NCBI GenBank assembly: GCA_963422505.1
Contig: OY730196.1
Location: 25,703,945-25,767,944, forward strand
Length of the DNA stretch: 64,000 bases
Reading direction: 5' to 3'
Source: Pseudognaphalium luteoalbum
Taxonomy: Eukaryota > Streptophyta > Magnoliopsida > Asterales > Asteraceae
This document shows, piece after piece, positions 53,595 to 64,000 of this stretch; position 1 is the first letter of the stretch, and every line of letters starts with the position of its first letter. The position numbers and the translations under genes were made by a program. The notes beneath the pieces were generated by a model. It had not been told where the DNA came from. It saw nothing but the letters and a program-made list of their open reading frames with translations, and made no database searches.

Positions 53595-55506
53595 TGGTAT
53601 GCGGTACTCATGTCAAGACGGGTACCCAATAATTTCTGGAGTGATTGCCAAAAGTGAGATGTGAAGCGACTATCCCTATCTGAGATAATCGAGATTGGAA
53701 CGCCGTGTCAAGAAACAATTTCTTTGATGTAGATTCTTGTGAGGCGTTCCATTTTATCGGTTTCCTTGATTGCAAGGAAGTGAGCAGATTTTGTAAGACG
53801 ATCGACGATCATCGCAACCGCTCGATGACTTTGGTAGTTTGGTTATGAAATCCATGGCGATTTGTTCACATTTCCATTCAGGAATTTCGGGTTGTTGGAG
53901 TAAGCCGGAAGGTTTTTGATACTCAACTTTGACTTTTGAGCAAGTAAGATACTTGCTGACGTATGTGGCGATTTTAGCTTTAATATTCGGCCACCAATAA
54001 AATTCCTTGATGTCGTGATACATTTTGTTGGATCCCGGGTGGATAGAATATTTGGACTTGTGAGCTTCATCCATCATCAAGTCTCGCAGGTTCCCAAAAC
54101 TAGGCAACCAGATTCGGTTAGAGAGGTACCTAACTCCGTTAGGTTTGATTTCGAATTGTTTATCCATGCCTTGCAAGGCTTCGTTTTTGAGGTTGTTGGG
54201 TTTCAGTGCTTCGAGTTGAGAAGTGAGGATCTGAATGTTTAGATCATTATGAATGATCATACTGAGGGCTCGGACTCGAAGTGGTTTCGTGCGTTCTTTT
54301 TGACTGAGAGCATCGGCAACAACATTTGCCTTACCCGGATGGTATTTCACTTCACAATCGTAATCGGTGAGCAACTCGACCCATCAACGTTACCTCATGT
54401 TGAGATCCTTTTGATTGAAGATGTGTTGGAGACTTTTGTGGTCGGTGAAGATTGTGCACCTAGTGCCATAGAGGTAATGTCTCCATATTTTGAGAGCAAA
54501 GATGATAGCTCCGAGTTCGAGATCATGAGTAGTGTAGTTCTTTTCGTGGATTTTGATCTGTCGCGAGGCGTAAGAAATGACCTTGTCTCGTTGCGTAAGC
54601 ACACAACCGAGACCTTGGTGGGAATCATCGTAGTATACCACGAAGTCATCGGTGCCTTCGGGTAATGATAGAATAGGAGCACTGCAAAGCTTTTATTTTA
54701 AAAGTTGAAAAGCTGACTCTTGTTTATCAGTCCAATCGAACTTTTTGTCTTTCTGAGTCAGTGTCGTGAGTGGTTGAGCTATTTTCGAGAAGTTTTCAAT
54801 GAATCGCCGATAATTCCCAGGAAGACCTAGGAATTGTCGTAGTTCGGTTGGAGTTGTTGGTGCTTTCCAGCACTTGATAGCCTCGATTTTTGAAAGATCA
54901 ACATGAATTCCTTGACTATCGATGATGTGTCCGAGGAATTGAACAGTTTGCATCCAGAACTCACACTTAGAAAATTTAGCATACAGCTCCTCGTGTCTAA
55001 GTAGTTCTAGGATGGTTTTGAGGTGTTGTGCATGTTCTTGTTTGTTTCGCGAGTATATGAGAATGTCGTCGATGAAGACAATGACAAACTTATCAAGATA
55101 AAGTTTGCACACCCGATTCATGAGGTCCATGAATACTGTCGGTGCGTTGGTTAGACCGAAAAGCATTACCTGGAATTCGTAATGCCCATAACGGGTTCTG
55201 AAAGCAGTTTTCGAGATATCGGCATCGCGAACACGTAGTTAATGATAACTTGACCGAAGATCAATCTTTGAATAAAAACTCGACCCTTGTAGTTGGTCAA
55301 ACAGGTCATCGATTTGAGGGAGTGGATATCGGGTCTTGACGGTCAACTTGTTCAACTCTCGGTAGTCGATACACATTCTGAATGAACCATCTTTCTTCTT
55401 CACGAATAAGATCGGAGCTCCCCAAGGTGAAGAACTCGGTCTAATGAATCCTTTATCCAGGAGTTCCTGTAACTGGTTGAACAGCTCCTGAAGTTCGGAT
55501 GGGGCT
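53595..55506 (-). pseudogene. Gypsy B pol remnant (RT, RNase H, integrase N-part)
   Basis: Minus strand: RT start (KKDGSFRM, IDYRELN near 55360), RT core from 55166 (LTNAPTVFMDLMNRV, active site VFIDDILIYS), RNase H (YYDDSHQGLG, near 54640; the usual TDAS aspartate context is altered), integrase zinc-finger region (HPGSNKMYHDIK, SKYLTC with the first Cys lost), DFITKLPKS, and MSTAYQ at the broken edge. Stops and frameshifts lie near 53754, 54390, 54693 and 55220. Not functional. Confidence 0.88.
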
Positions 55507-55771
55507 CTCTCACTCTCTCTCTCTCTGTTTCTCTGCCCACGCCTCTCTCACTCTCTAGGGTTTGATCAATCTCAAATGATAACTTAACACACATATTTAT
55601 ACTCACACTCAGACCTACCTGCGACACAAGCTGTGTCGCTATTGTGACCCTTGCGACACAAGATGTGTCGCATGTACAATATTCTATATAATTACGTTAC
55701 ATACTCAGACTAATTGACTTTTACAATTACAAATGTTGACCAAGTGACTGACACACAGAAATGCACCAACA
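55507..55771 (-). repeat. Leftmost LTR of the array, truncated
   Basis: Matches the right ~265 bases of the other two LTRs; the junction is a CTCTCACTCTCTCTCTC run after gypsy B sequence ...CGGATGGGG. Ends CACCAACA at 55771, followed by the first of three PPT-like tracts. Confidence 0.8.
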
Positions 55772-57096
55772 AACTCCCCCATGTCATCAGCTTGGTCAAA
55801 TGAGCTTCAATTAGTCTTCACCAACAAACTCCCCCAAGGAGATAGCTTGATCTTCAACAGTCAGAAACTCCCCCATTGAGATAGCATGGTCTTCAAAAAT
55901 TTTGATGTCTAGATTCATGTGAATGACACACATTTATCATACAATAAGATCTTCAAACTATGTGACCATCTCTCAATTATCAGCAACTTCTCCAATAGAA
56001 TTTATCTTCACAGTCTTTGGAGAATAACTGACATCCTTTACATCTTCAGTATTTGACTTTAACAAGATATGTGATATTGAAAAAAAAAATAATATAACAA
56101 TAAAATCTTTTTGTATTTTTCTTTAATAAACAAAAGCAAAGAATAAAGATTAAAATAAATTTGGGAATAGGATTGTTTTAGGTCTGCTTAGAGATCATAT
56201 CAGGCCAATATGCAATTATTAGGAAATAGTAAGTGTTATTTCGATTATCAGTATATTTGTCCACTTTAAATTTACTTAGCACACTTAAAACACCTTTTAT
56301 AAAAATTATTTCAAATCGATTACTGGTATTGTTTATCCACTTAAACACGTTACATCCGGATCTGAGTTAACCTTTTATTGTTAGAATGAATATTTCTCTG
56401 TAGTTCCCACCTATGACATACCCCTGTAACCCAGACATGAACATAGCTTCCGAATCCAGAGAGAATATAAGAGTATCATTTTTAAGAATCAAGTCAGCGG
56501 TGACAGGTCTGTACAAACATACAACAAAGCAACATAACTTGATTCATGGTTTAAGCAAAACCAGACTTGGTCAAACCATTTTGGCGACCTTGTTAGGTAT
56601 CTTATAATTTAAGACTTTTTCAAGTTCTTTTGACTTGCGTTTGCTTAACTTTTAAGTATATACAACTTGAGACCAGGTCTGTACTTACGTACAACAGAGG
56701 AAACAAGAAATATATATCCCCAAATGACTTCAGATAAACCTCTAATATAGAAATATGTCATGCTATGTTAAGGAATTAAGACATTTAGTCGTACATCATA
56801 TGGTATTTACCACAAGATCATAGACACGTATTAGAATTATTTCTTAAGAACCCAGAAACCGGAATATATCATGCCTACCAGTACATCATATGATGAAAGT
56901 AATGTTTATAAAAGCTATTTTAAACATGCCAGATAAACCTACTGACACATCAAACATAAACCTTAAAATTTCCATTTTATGCATGTCATCTGATGTACTA
57001 TCATTTCCCATGTTATTTACAGACACAAACAATATCTTTTTGAAGAGACAAGAGTCTTGCTGTTCACATTTCTGATCCAATGGCTCTGATACCATT

Positions 57097-57508
57097 TGTA
57101 GGACCCATGTAACGGACCTAATCAGATCGTTTACTCGATTGAAAGTGCGGAATACAAACAATCAAGTAATGAACGTTTAATCAAAACACAAACACGATAT
57201 CTATAATCTTTGTATGTATTCACGATTGAGGAATAACGATTACAATACTCACACTCTTTCTCTGTTTCTCTGCCCACGCCTCTCTCACTCTCTAGGGTTT
57301 GATCAATCTCAAATGATAACTTAACACACATATTTATACTCACACTCAGACGTACCTGCGACACAAGCTGTGTCGGTATTGTGACCCTTGCGACACAAGA
57401 TGTGTCGCATGTACAATATTCTATATAATTACGTTACATACTCAGACTAATTGACTTTTACAATTACAAATGTTGACCAAGTGACTGACACATAGAAATG
57501 CACCAACA
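57097..57508 (-). repeat. Central LTR shared by two non-autonomous copia units
   Basis: 412 bases, TGTAGGACC...CACCAACA on the plus strand. To its left lies a PBS (57081-57094, complement TGGTATCAGAGCCA) and to its right a PPT (complement CATGGGGGAGTT), so it is 5' LTR for one unit and 3' LTR for the other. The minus strand has two TGTCGC palindromes (57357-57410) upstream of a TATAAATATG box. Confidence 0.88.
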
Positions 57509-58834
57509 AACTCCCCCATGTCATCAGCTTGGTCAAATGAGCTTCAATTAGTCTTCACCAACAAACTCCCCCAAGGAGATAGCTTGATCTTCAACAGTCA
57601 GAAACTCCCCCATTGAGATAGCATGGTCTTCAAAAATTTTGATGTCTAGATTCATGTGAATGACACACATTTATCATACAATAAGATCTTCAAACTATGT
57701 GACCATCTCTCAATTATCAGCAACTTCTCCAATAGAATTTATCTTCACAGTCTTTGGAGAATAACTGACATCCTTTACATCTTCAGTATTTGACTTTAAC
57801 AAGATATGTGATATTGAAAAAAAAAAAAAATATAACAATAAAATCTTTTTGTATTTTTCTTTAATAAACAAAAGCAAAGAATAAAGATTAAAATAAATTT
57901 GGGAATAGGATTGTTTTAGGTCTGCTTAGAGATCATATCAGGCCAACATGCAATTATTAGGAAATAGTAAGTGTTATTTCGATTATCAGTATATTTGTCC
58001 ACTTTAAATTTACTTAGCACACTTAAAACACCTTTTATAAAAATTATTTCAAATCGATTACTGGTATTATTTATCCACTTAAACACGTTACATCCGGATC
58101 TGAGTTAACCTTTTATTGTTAGAATGAATATTTCTCTATAGTTCCCACCTATGACATACCCCTGTAACCCAGACATGAACATAGCTTCCGAATCCAGAGA
58201 GAATATAAGAGTATCATTTTTAAGAATCAAGTCAGCGGTGACAGGTCTGTACAAACATACAACAAAGCGACATAACTTGATTCATGGTTTAAGCAAAACC
58301 AGACTTGGTCAAACCATTTTGGCGACCTTGTTAGGTATCTTATAATTTAAGACTTTTTCAAGTTCTTTTGACTTGCGTTTGCTTAACTTTTAAGTATATA
58401 CAACTTGAGACCAGGTCTGTACTTACGTACAACAGAGGAAACAAGAAATATATATCCCCAAATGACTTCAGATAAACCTCTAATATAGAAATATGTCATG
58501 CTATGTTAAGGAATTAAGACATTTAGTCGTACATCATATGGTATTTACCACAAGATCATAGACACGTATTAGAATTACTTCTTAAGAACCCAGAAACTGG
58601 AATATATCATGCCTACCAGTACATCATATGATGAAAGTAATGTTTATAAAAGCTATTTTAAACATGCCAGATAAACCTACTGACACATCAAACATAAACC
58701 TTAAAATTTCCATTTTATGCATGTCATCTGATGTACTATCATTTCCCATGTTATTTACAGACACAAACAATATCTTTTTGAAGAGACAAGAGTCTTGCTG
58801 TTCACATTTCTGATCCAATGGCTCTGATACCATT

Positions 58835-59246
58835 TGTAGGACCCATGTAACGGACCTAATCAGATCGTTTACTCGATTGAAAGTGCGGAATACAAACAAT
58901 CAAGTAATGAACGTTTAATCAAAACACAAACACGATATCTATAATCTTTGTATGTATTCACGATTGAGGAATAACGATTACAATACTCACACTCTTTCTC
59001 TGTTTCTCTGCCCACGCCTCTCTCACTCTCTAGGGTTTGATCAATCTCAAATGACAACTTAACACACATATTTATACTCACACTCAGACGTACCTGCGAC
59101 ACAAGCTATGTCGGTATTGTGACCCTTGCGACACAAGATGTGTCGCATGTACAATATTCTATATAATTACGTTACATACTCAGACTAATTGACTTTTACA
59201 ATTACAAATGTTGACCAAGTGACTGACACACAGAAATGCACCAACA
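58835..59246 (-). repeat. Rightmost LTR of the non-autonomous copia array
   Basis: Same length (412) and almost the same sequence as 57097-57508. Preceded on its left by a PBS at about 58819-58832. Followed by CAGTTCTTCGGG, which is gypsy B coding sequence. Confidence 0.88.
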
Positions 59247-60864
59247 CAGTTCTTCGGGAAAGACTTCTAGAAAGTCTCGAACGATGGGCACATCCTCAAG
59301 TAGCTTCTCCTCCAACTTTTTCTCCATGATGTGTGCGAGGATTGCCGGATAACCTTTTCTCTGAAATTTTCAGGTTTTCAAAGACGAGATGATGTTTAGT
59401 CTCATCCCACCGGTCTCCCCCTGTATGATCAAAGTTCTACCGGCGGTGAGAGAGATGCGAACGACCTTATCATAACAAATGATTTATGCTCGGTGTCTGG
59501 ACAACCAGTCCATACCAATGATGACGTCGAAACTTCCAATTTCAACAGGCATGAGATCGATTGAGAAGGTTTCGTTGGCTAGGTTTAAAGTGCAATTAGG
59601 TATCACACTATCGGTTTCTATGAGTTTACCGTTTGCTAGTTCTACAGTTTACTTAACATCTAGAGCAACAGGGGTAACGTCAAGTAGTGGATAAAATTCA
59701 TCGGAAATAAAGCTTCTATCGGCACCAGTATCAAACAGAACAGAAGCAGTTAAGTTGTTGAGGAGGTACATACCCGAGACCACATTAGGGTCTTGATGGG
59801 CGTCCCCAGAGTTGAGTACGAAAGCTCTACCTCTTGCGTTGTTGTTGTTGTTGTTGTCCTTTTTCTTCAGCTTTGGGCATTCATTCCTGAAGTGCCCGGT
59901 GTTCCCACATTCGAAGTAGGCTTTTGATGGCCTGGTGTTGTTGCTGTTGGGGGTATTGTTGGTGGATTTGGTAGCCCGGAAGTCTTTGATCGAATGTCCA
60001 TACCTTTTACCGTTGTTGCAAGGGGTACTACATGGACCATCGTGGTGACGGTTACACTTGGAATAATATGGTTTGTTCCCAGTATACCCACGTTTGGGTT
60101 CGGATTTGGCGTTGTACATTTAGATGGCATTGGGTTTCTTGTTTGGTTGATCGTGGTGTTCAATGGTCTTACATTTGTTGTTGTGGTTGGAAGGTGTGGT
60201 GGATGCCTCACGGCTGACAATCATCGCCATGAGTTCATGTGCAAGCCGGATAGAACTTTGGATGGGGGTTGGCTTGGGTGAGGCGACATTTCCCTGGATG
60301 TTCTCCGGGAGGCCGCGGATGTACTTCTTGATGTGTTTATCGTCCGTGTCTACCTAACCTGGACATAGAAGGGCTGTAACCCGCGATATCATTTCCTTGA
60401 ACAGTTAAATGCCAGAATTCTTACTCCAACTTGTGGAGTTCCTCGGTGGGGCAATATTCATTCTTAGCATTTTCTTTATGTCTGTCCAGGGGAGTTGGTT
60501 TGCTACATCAATGCCCACAGAACTAGCATGAGTATTCCACCATGTGAGTGCGCCTTCTTGAAAGGTGTAAGCAGCGAATTTGACCTTGTTGTCTTCCATG
60601 CAGTTGCACAAACTGAAGACAGATTTGATCCATTTCGATCCACCTGATTAGACCGATGGCACCTTCTGTGCCTTTGAAATTTAGCGGTTTGCAGCTTAGA
60701 AAATCCTTGTAAGAGCAAGGTTTGATGACAGGAGTAGTGTCAGCGGTGTCATCGCTTCTCCTAGAGGTTCGGGGTGATTTCCGAGTAGCATGGGCTTCGG
60801 CCACAGCTCGGGAAACGAGGGCAGCAATTTCAGCATCGCTGTAACTTATCTTCTTTGGTGGCAT
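59247..60864 (-). pseudogene. Gypsy B gag and protease remnant
   Basis: Minus strand ATG at 60864 opens gag (MPPKKISYSDAEIAALV, PCSYKDFLSCKPLNF, IGLIRWIE). A frameshift follows near 60640, then TFQEGALTWWNTHASS, further breaks, two zinc-knuckle regions (YSKCNRHHDGPC with the first Cys lost, FECGNTGHFRNEC) and the protease (SVLFDTGADRSFIS near 59740). An (AAC)n run at 59837-59858 gives NNNNNN. Several stops; not functional. The MPPKK start is a good model for the start that gypsy A has lost. Confidence 0.88.
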
Positions 60865-61159
60865 GATTCTTCAAGAAAGAAACAAGAGGTACATGAGAGA
60901 TTTTACTAGAATGATAATTGAGATAGATGTATATATAAAAGTGGTAATATACACATCACAATGTAAAGACCAATAATGTAGAGTAATAGAGAGAAAATTT
61001 CAATTGATATTACAGAGTTAAATGATTACAGACAATTTCGAGTTACGAGTTTCAAAAGTTATAGACTTAGGTAGTTTGCAAAAGATGCTGGGAATTGTTA
61101 CATTCGGTCGAATTACATGATCCTACTGAAGCACCATAGATTACAAGATAGTTACTACA

Positions 61160-61812
61160 CTAATCTCGGTGTAGATTGAGTTGTGGGAGCAGTGAGGTGA
61201 GATGGTCCACAGACTCTGCTAGTCTGCTAACCATTCTGAGAGCATCCTCAGTTTCTCGCAAGCGCGTCTCGCATTCTTGCAGTCTTGATTGTAAAACAGA
61301 GATCTCATTTCGGTTACTGATTACTTGATTATGAACGATCTCCATGGTTTGTGTGGTATCTTCCATTTGGTCGTGAGTTCGGGTCAAGGTTTCAGAGATG
61401 TCCGCCTGACCTATGTATAACTGGGCGATACCATCTTGAGTTTTCTCCATCCAGTTAGAGCGAATATTGCGTTGTTCGATTTCCATGTTGTGTAGCCTGT
61501 TTTCGTGATGGTGCACTCGAGCAGCTAACACAGGAAGTGAGCGGGTTCTTGGGTATAGGGAGAGACTTCCATGTTGGAATATACTCCATTTGATGTTGGG
61601 AGTTGGATTCCTTCCTCGTCCCTCAAGGTGTTGAGTCGGTCTGATAACCATCGCCATTGGCTCCTTGTTATTTGCCTTTGAGGCTGGTTATTGAGTTGGT
61701 TTTGAGTGGGATATGGGCTAGCTCGAGGCAACCCAGTGTTCCTCCTATCTACCCTTGAGTTTCTTGATCCATACGAATGAGAGCGAGACGTATTGGGTGG
61801 TGTGTTTGTCAT
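61160..61812 (-). pseudogene. Gypsy B extra ORF between PBS and gag
   Basis: Minus strand ATG at 61812 (MTNTPPNTSRSHSYGSRNS) matches the gypsy A start MANTPPSSSRSYPYGARN. A frameshift near 61560 moves coding sense to the frame ending at 61160 (LPVLAARVHHHENRLHNMEI, TMEIVHNQVISNRNEISV, LQSRLQECETRLRETEDALR). The C-terminal ~120 residues are a clear heptad-type coiled coil. About 210 codons if continuous. It precedes gag by ~300 bases. Not a known gypsy domain to me. Confidence 0.6.
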
Positions 61813-62169
61813 TTCTGAGACAAAGCGTTAGAAAGAATAAGGCCTATATTCGTATATAATATAGCCTAGGATTTGTAGAGAGGTCTATCTGTGTATATAT
61901 ATGTATATCACATAATAGCCTATTAAGTGTCTAACATATACATGTTTTGAGTCCCGGTTCTCTCGAGGTCAGAGTCAACTAGTGTATCCCTATTCAACAT
62001 GACTATCTCAGGTCTCACATCATCTTCCTTTAATTGTACATATTTGATCAGGCTATGTTAAATTAAACTTGTATGATGTAATCTCTGAACCAATCATACC
62101 TAATAGGGAAATATTGCCTAACAGTCATAGTCTAGGCCCACTAATGCAACCTAGTTCAGTATAACCTTA

Positions 62170-62182
62170 GGCTCTGATACCA
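62170..62182 (-). other. Gypsy B primer binding site (initiator tRNA-Met)
   Basis: Complement TGGTATCAGAGCC, three bases inside the LTR edge at 62186; identical in context to the gypsy A PBS. Confidence 0.85.
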
Positions 62183-62185
62183 ATC

Positions 62186-63068
62186 TGTCACACCCCTAAT
62201 TTCAGGTTGCGGAAGCGAGTCGGGTCGGGGCGTGACTAATCAATAATCATGGCACAAAGATATAATGAACGACTCTATATGCGTCGTTTTACAACTTGTA
62301 TTGATTTAAACAAAGTTTACATCAAAATATAGTTTACAATAGCTCATTTTCTAAATTGAGAGATTTACATACATAATTAATTTATACAAAATATAATAAT
62401 GCAACTAAATCTCTGAATGTTTTGCATGATGACTCAACCTACTGCTGAGTACCTGTGATACATGCTAAAATGGATCAGCGAAACGCTGGTGAGCTCATAG
62501 GTTTGTATGTCAGAACATATCGTATGAACCGCAAGATTTAATTGAATTCAAAGTGTAATTAAGCAAATTAAAAGTTATACAGCCATGAGCACATAGTTTG
62601 AGCTTAACTCGAGGTGTCAGGTCCACATTTAAGGTATCCTGATCGAGATGCCTCCCACGAGTGCCTAATCTACACTCGTCTGAACAAATAATAATACATC
62701 CGTTTAACCAGTTAGTGCATGCTAACCCGGATGAGGATGGTCAATCCTATATGGTACCATATACTAATATTCACGCTACAATGTATTACCAAACTATGAT
62801 GAGGAGGGCTTTGAAAAGATTAGTGAGATAACTCATGTAGTATTTGATTTCGAATGGTACTTGCGTTCATATTGCAAAACAAAACGAGCAATGATATCAC
62901 ACACCTGAGTAAAGCAGTAAAATAGGAGCTATGAGATTCACCTGAGTCTTGTGTGTGTATATAATAAATATATCAATATACATAATGATACATATAATTA
63001 ATCCTAATTACATGTATTAGTACTATGATTAGGCACTAATTACTAGCCCTAATTGGTCAGGTGTCACA
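62186..63068 (-). repeat. Gypsy LTR with large internal deletion, joined to two internal regions
   Basis: Left part (62186-62957) matches the start of the LTR at 49088 to CACCTGAGTCTTGTG. It then jumps to the end of an LTR (TACATGTATTAGTAC...GGTGTCACA), losing well over 1 kb. On its left is the PBS of gypsy B; on its right are the PPT and integrase end of another gypsy copy. Confidence 0.78.
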
Positions 63069-63394
63069 TTCTCCCCTTGTTAAGAAAATTTCATCCCGAA
63101 ATTTAGCTCTGAGTTGTCATGTGAGGAGAGTCTGTGAAAATTTGTGGGTATTTGAGTCGCATTTGGTCTTCACGTTTCCAGGTGAAATCCGGACCACGCC
63201 GCGAATTCCATCGAACTCTGACGATAGGGATACGACTTTGCTTAAGCTGTTTGACCTCACGGTTCATGATCTCCACTGGTGTCTCGACAAAATGAAGTCT
63301 GTCGTCGATATGAATCTCCTCGAGTGGGATAATAAGTGTCTCATCGGACAGGCATTTCTTAAGATTAGAAATGTGGAATGTGGGATGCACGTTA
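63069..63394 (-). pseudogene. Gypsy C: integrase C-terminus and chromodomain fragment
   Basis: Minus strand: VHPTFHISNLKKCLSDETLI, EEIHIDDRLHFVETPVEIMN, VRWNSRRGPDFTWKREDQMR, ending TDSPHMTTQS near 63103, then the CTTAACAAGGGGAG PPT region and the LTR. It matches the end of gypsy A (31230-31547). It is cut at 63394 by an LTR of opposite orientation. Confidence 0.88.
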
Positions 63395-64000
63395 TGTAAC
63401 ACCCGTCAAATTAGGGCTATATTTAGTGCCTAATCATATGTGTAAATACATGTAATTAGTATTAATTATATGTATCATTATGTGTATTGATATATTTATA
63501 TAAATACACACGTACGCGATTTGATAAATCGTGCATTTTCATATCGGGCGGATCCCGATACATTAATGCGGACGTTGGTGAACTCTATTTATTAAATAAT
63601 ATGAAATTATTTGATAAACATACTTATTTCCAAATATTAATGCGATAATGTTTCATAAACATTTCGTATCACATATAATGCTCAGAAACGACCAAAAACG
63701 CGTGAAACGCGCCCGACAAACGAAATAAACACAAATTATATTTTTATTATTCATTATTAAGTATTTTGATAAAATACTTCAAGTAAAAATATTGAGATTT
63801 AAATCATTATTCAAACACGCGTATTAAACGTTTAACGCCTAATAAACGTCGAAACGATCGGGTAAACGACCACGGGACTTAATGTAACTTTGGGAAATTT
63901 AAAAGTTGACCAAAACACCTTGTGGGGCCCAGGAACATCTGCTGACTTTCTCACTTAAACCACCCCACCTCCTTTTTCACTTCTTTGGTCACTTACACAC
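63395..64000 (+). repeat. Plus-oriented gypsy LTR, start only
   Basis: TGTAACACCCGTCAAATTAGG at 63395 is the reverse of the end at 9060 (TTTGGCGGGTGTTACA), followed by the reverse of the family's terminal block (ACATGTAATTAGT, GGACGTTGGTGAAC, ACGTTTAA, GGGGCCCA). It runs past the window edge and interrupts gypsy C. Confidence 0.78.

Larger units (their letters stand above)
55507..59246 (-). mobile_element. Tandem non-autonomous copia array: LTR-internal-LTR-internal-LTR
   Basis: LTR-a (truncated) 55507-55771, internal 55772-57096, LTR-b 57097-57508, internal 57509-58834, LTR-c 58835-59246. The repeat step is about 1737-1738 bases and the two units differ at only a handful of positions. Internal regions have no gag or pol but match the pol-downstream region of copia 2 (44330-45200) and keep PBS and PPT. 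They are deletion derivatives of the copia 2 family and could have been mobilised by it. About 155 bases of LTR-a and ~100 bases of adjoining gypsy B are deleted at the left edge; gypsy B resumes right after LTR-c. Confidence 0.88.
49088..63068 (-). mobile_element. Gypsy B: Tekay/Del-type Ty3/gypsy element carrying two nested insertions
   Basis: Left LTR 49088-51143, foreign block 51143-53594, pol 53595-55506, copia array 55507-59246, protease-gag and upstream ORF 59247-61812, PBS 62170-62182, right LTR 62186-63068. The integrase C-terminus, chromodomain, PPT and the end of the left LTR are missing. The orientation is the same as gypsy A. It truncated copia 3 on its left. Confidence 0.8.

Noticed and set aside
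56413..58345. Paired identical short ORFs (64, 61, 77, 91 codons) in the two copia units
   Set aside because: Their repetition comes from the tandem DNA duplication; their frames show no coding bias or domain.

Overview
This window is plant nuclear DNA, almost certainly from a eudicot. Two ordinary host genes with plant features (a single-exon C3HC4 RING protein at 13421-14218 and a multi-exon XRI1-like gene at 18310-21037, minus strand) sit between dense, nested LTR retrotransposons. The elements belong to SIRE-type Ty1/copia and Tekay/Del-type (chromodomain) Ty3/gypsy lineages. Their protein wording resembles elements I associate with Asteraceae, but that family placement is an inference.

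Layout. 1-~7830: the 3' two thirds of a SIRE-like copia element (copia 1, plus strand) with the pol C-terminus, then a very long extra ORF (aORF) downstream of pol, then the polypurine tract and 3' LTR. It is inserted in a gypsy LTR that resumes to 9060, which itself cut an oppositely oriented LTR (9061-9245). 9246-23900: host-like DNA with a small duplicated-exon gene fragment, the RING gene, the XRI1-like gene and several MITEs. 23946-28380: a foldback DNA transposon with ~0.5 kb terminal arms and an 8-bp target duplication, split by a 3.4 kb solo gypsy LTR. 28602-36883: gypsy A (minus), whose polyprotein keeps one frame with several nonsense codons; its right LTR is split by copia 2 (plus, 36884-46880), with intact gag and pol ORFs and the start of a second aORF. 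Copia 3 (minus, internally deleted) follows to 49087. Gypsy B (minus, 49088-63068) carries two further insertions: an LTR-like block (51143-53594) and a tandem array of non-autonomous copia elements (55507-59246) derived from the copia 2 family. At 63069-63394 the 3' end of another gypsy element (C) begins, cut by a plus-oriented LTR that runs off the window.

The most unusual signal is a short word. TGTCGC/GCGACA, usually as palindromes with arms GCGACACAA and TTGTGTCGC, is packed in clusters in the LTRs and leader regions of both copia and gypsy elements. In copia 2 four palindromes stand at an exact 34-bp period just upstream of the LTR TATA box; other clusters precede gag and the aORF. Copia 1 uses a related word (GTCACTGATC/GTCGCTGATC) instead. 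The core TGTCNN is the binding word of auxin response factors, which suggests a testable regulatory role. Other items of interest are the extra ORFs (downstream of pol in copia, upstream of gag in gypsy), an apparent internal TATA box in front of the copia 1 aORF, and shared-LTR tandem structures.
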